The position numbers and the translations under genes were made by a program. Below the pieces are notes generated by a model. It had not been told where the DNA came from and ran no database searches. It saw nothing but the letters and a program-made list of their open reading frames with translations. Of a stretch of DNA of 6,566 nucleotides, positions 5,623 to 6,566 are shown one piece after another; the stretch's first letter is position 1, and every line of letters begins with the position of its first letter. Location: NCBI GenBank assembly GCA_016199255.1, contig JACQHA010000043.1, positions 1-6,566 of the forward strand, read 5' to 3'. The stretch comes from Deinococcus sp. GTDB taxonomy: Bacteria; Deinococcota; Deinococci; JACQHA01.

Positions 5623-6446
5623 GAAGTGCGTGGCTGGTGCTGAGCCGGGTGGGATTCTATGTATTCTCGGCGCTCATGGCTGCCTTTTTCGCCCTGCCCA
5701 TGCTCTGGCTGCTTACTGCGCCATTTAACCCCCGGGCCACTTTGGCAGTAGAGCCCTCCTGGCCGCCGTCTCTGGTCAACTTCCAGCAGGTGTTCGGCAA
5801 CACCTTTGCCATGCGAGCCTTTGGTAACAGCGTCATCCAGGCTAGCGGCGCCATGGTGGGGGTCACGCTGATTGCCATGCTGGCATCCTACGCCCTTTCC
5901 CGCACCCACCTGCCCTGGAAAGAGGGGGCACTCTACGGGCTGATCTTGTTCTCCTCGGTGGTCACCGGCACAGCAGCCATGGTGCCCATTTTTCTCCTCA
6001 TATTCCGGCTGGGGCTCATTGACACCCACCTGGGAGTGATCTTCGTGTTCATGGGTGGTTTCCTGCCCTCAGCGATTTTCATTCTGCGGGACTTCATGAA
6101 CTCTATCCCCCGGTCCTATGAAGAGTCGGCATTGGTGAATGGCGCCAGCTCGCTGCGCATGTTCTGGGACATTGTGCTGCCCATTACTAGGCCGGGGATG
6201 ATGGTGGTGGCCATCTACACGTTTGTCAACGCCTGGGGCACCTTCCTGATCCCCTTTATCCTGCTGCGCAGCCCGGACAAGATGCCGGCAGCCACAGCTA
6301 TCTACTCGTTCTACACCGAGGGTGGCACGCCAATTCTGACGCTCACGTCCACTTACGCGCTCTTGTACACCCTGCCAGTGCTGCTGCTCTACCTGTTTGT
6401 CAACTGGCGCTACGGCTTCAGGTTCTTTGGCGGGATTAAACAGTGA
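5619..6446 (+). CDS. ABC transporter permease, MalG-like (CUT1 family)
   Basis: This 275-residue second channel subunit is the partner of the preceding permease. It begins at the ATG of an ATGA overlap, so translation is probably coupled. Hydrophobic segments lie near 11-34, 70-93, 105-129, 137-157, 192-213 and 243-262. The EAA loop, which contacts the ATPase, is clear: EESALVNGASSLRMFWDIVLP (168-188), with Gly175 and the I-x-L-P ending. The C-terminus (YGFRFFGGIKQ) is typical of MalG-type permeases, which end in a short tail with a GG-x-K-like motif. Length is normal. Nothing in the sequence fixes the substrate. Confidence 0.94.
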   Translation: MRSAWLVLSRVGFYVFSALMAAFFALPMLWLLTAPFNPRATLAVEPSWPPSLVNFQQVFGNTFAMRAFGNSVIQASGAMVGVTLIAMLASYALSRTHLPWKEGALYGLILFSSVVTGTAAMVPIFLLIFRLGLIDTHLGVIFVFMGGFLPSAIFILRDFMNSIPRSYEESALVNGASSLRMFWDIVLPITRPGMMVVAIYTFVNAWGTFLIPFILLRSPDKMPAATAIYSFYTEGGTPILTLTSTYALLYTLPVLLLYLFVNWRYGFRFFGGIKQ

Positions 6447-6456
6447 GAGGATCCTA

Positions 6457-6566
6457 GTGGCAGGCATACGCTTCCAAGGGGTGAGCAAGCGCTTTGGTGC
6501 TGTCACTGCCGTAGACAGCGTGGACTTAGAGATCCACGATGGCGAGTTCTTCGCGCTGCTCGGTCC
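6457..6566 (+). CDS. ABC transporter ATPase, N-terminal fragment (3' end outside window)
   Basis: Only the first 36 codons are present. They read VAGIRFQGVSKRFGAVTAVD, then SVDLEIHDGEFFALLG, the classic opening of MalK/UgpC- or PotA-type ATPases, and break off right at the Walker A loop (LLGP...). The start is a GTG with GAGAGG (6445-6450) six bases upstream; this ribosome site overlaps the stop codon of the preceding permease, leaving a 10-bp gap. The aromatic A-loop position is probably the Phe in KRFG, which would stack on adenine. The subunit would energise the two permeases encoded before it. Whether it carries the C-terminal regulatory domain of the MalK group cannot be seen. Confidence 0.93.
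   Translation, partial: MAGIRFQGVSKRFGAVTAVDSVDLEIHDGEFFALLG

Overview
This is a GC-rich bacterial window. It holds the tail of an aldehyde dehydrogenase gene, an insertion-sequence-bounded accessory module of about 1.75 kb, a short IMP dehydrogenase/GMP reductase-family gene on the minus strand, and most of a divergently oriented carbohydrate-type ABC transporter operon. The phylum cannot be fixed from the sequence. The solute-binding protein has an SPase I-type signal peptide and no lipobox, which fits a diderm or otherwise non-Firmicute host. A thermophilic Chloroflexota-like lineage is possible, but that is a guess.

Layout. (1) 3-212: last 69 codons of an ALDH7-type aldehyde dehydrogenase. 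(2) 224-1980: a segment bounded by matching inverted ends (235-251 and 1953-1969) and by an exact 11-bp direct repeat (224-234 and 1970-1980), which is the signature of a transposition target duplication. It contains an internally deleted IS4-like transposase remnant with its own second end at 681-697, a full-length DNA-3-methyladenine glycosylase I gene (tag, minus strand), a beta-propeller (YVTN-repeat) gene fragment with no start, and a second IS right-end remnant. Removing the segment leaves ALDH and the IMPDH-like gene convergent, with about 34 bp between their stop codons. (3) 2004-2975, minus strand: a CBS-less IMPDH/GMPR-family enzyme with a strong ribosome binding site. (4) 2976-3258: intergenic region with a good sigma70-type promoter facing right and a long leader. 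(5) 3259-6566: solute-binding protein, two permeases and the first 36 codons of an ATPase, all on the plus strand.

The transporter genes look like a single CUT1-type operon: binding protein, a 66-bp gap holding a perfect 30-bp palindrome, permease 1, permease 2 (ATGA overlap), then ATPase (10-bp gap, GTG start). The palindrome is placed as in other binding-protein/permease junctions, where a stem-loop sets a high ratio of binding protein to membrane components. The substrate cannot be read from the sequence. No CRISPR array, tRNA or rRNA was seen. The most notable items are the composite-transposon-like module, the substitution in Tag at the position of the base-recognition glutamate, the perfect palindrome, and the IMPDH-like enzyme without an evident catalytic flap dyad.
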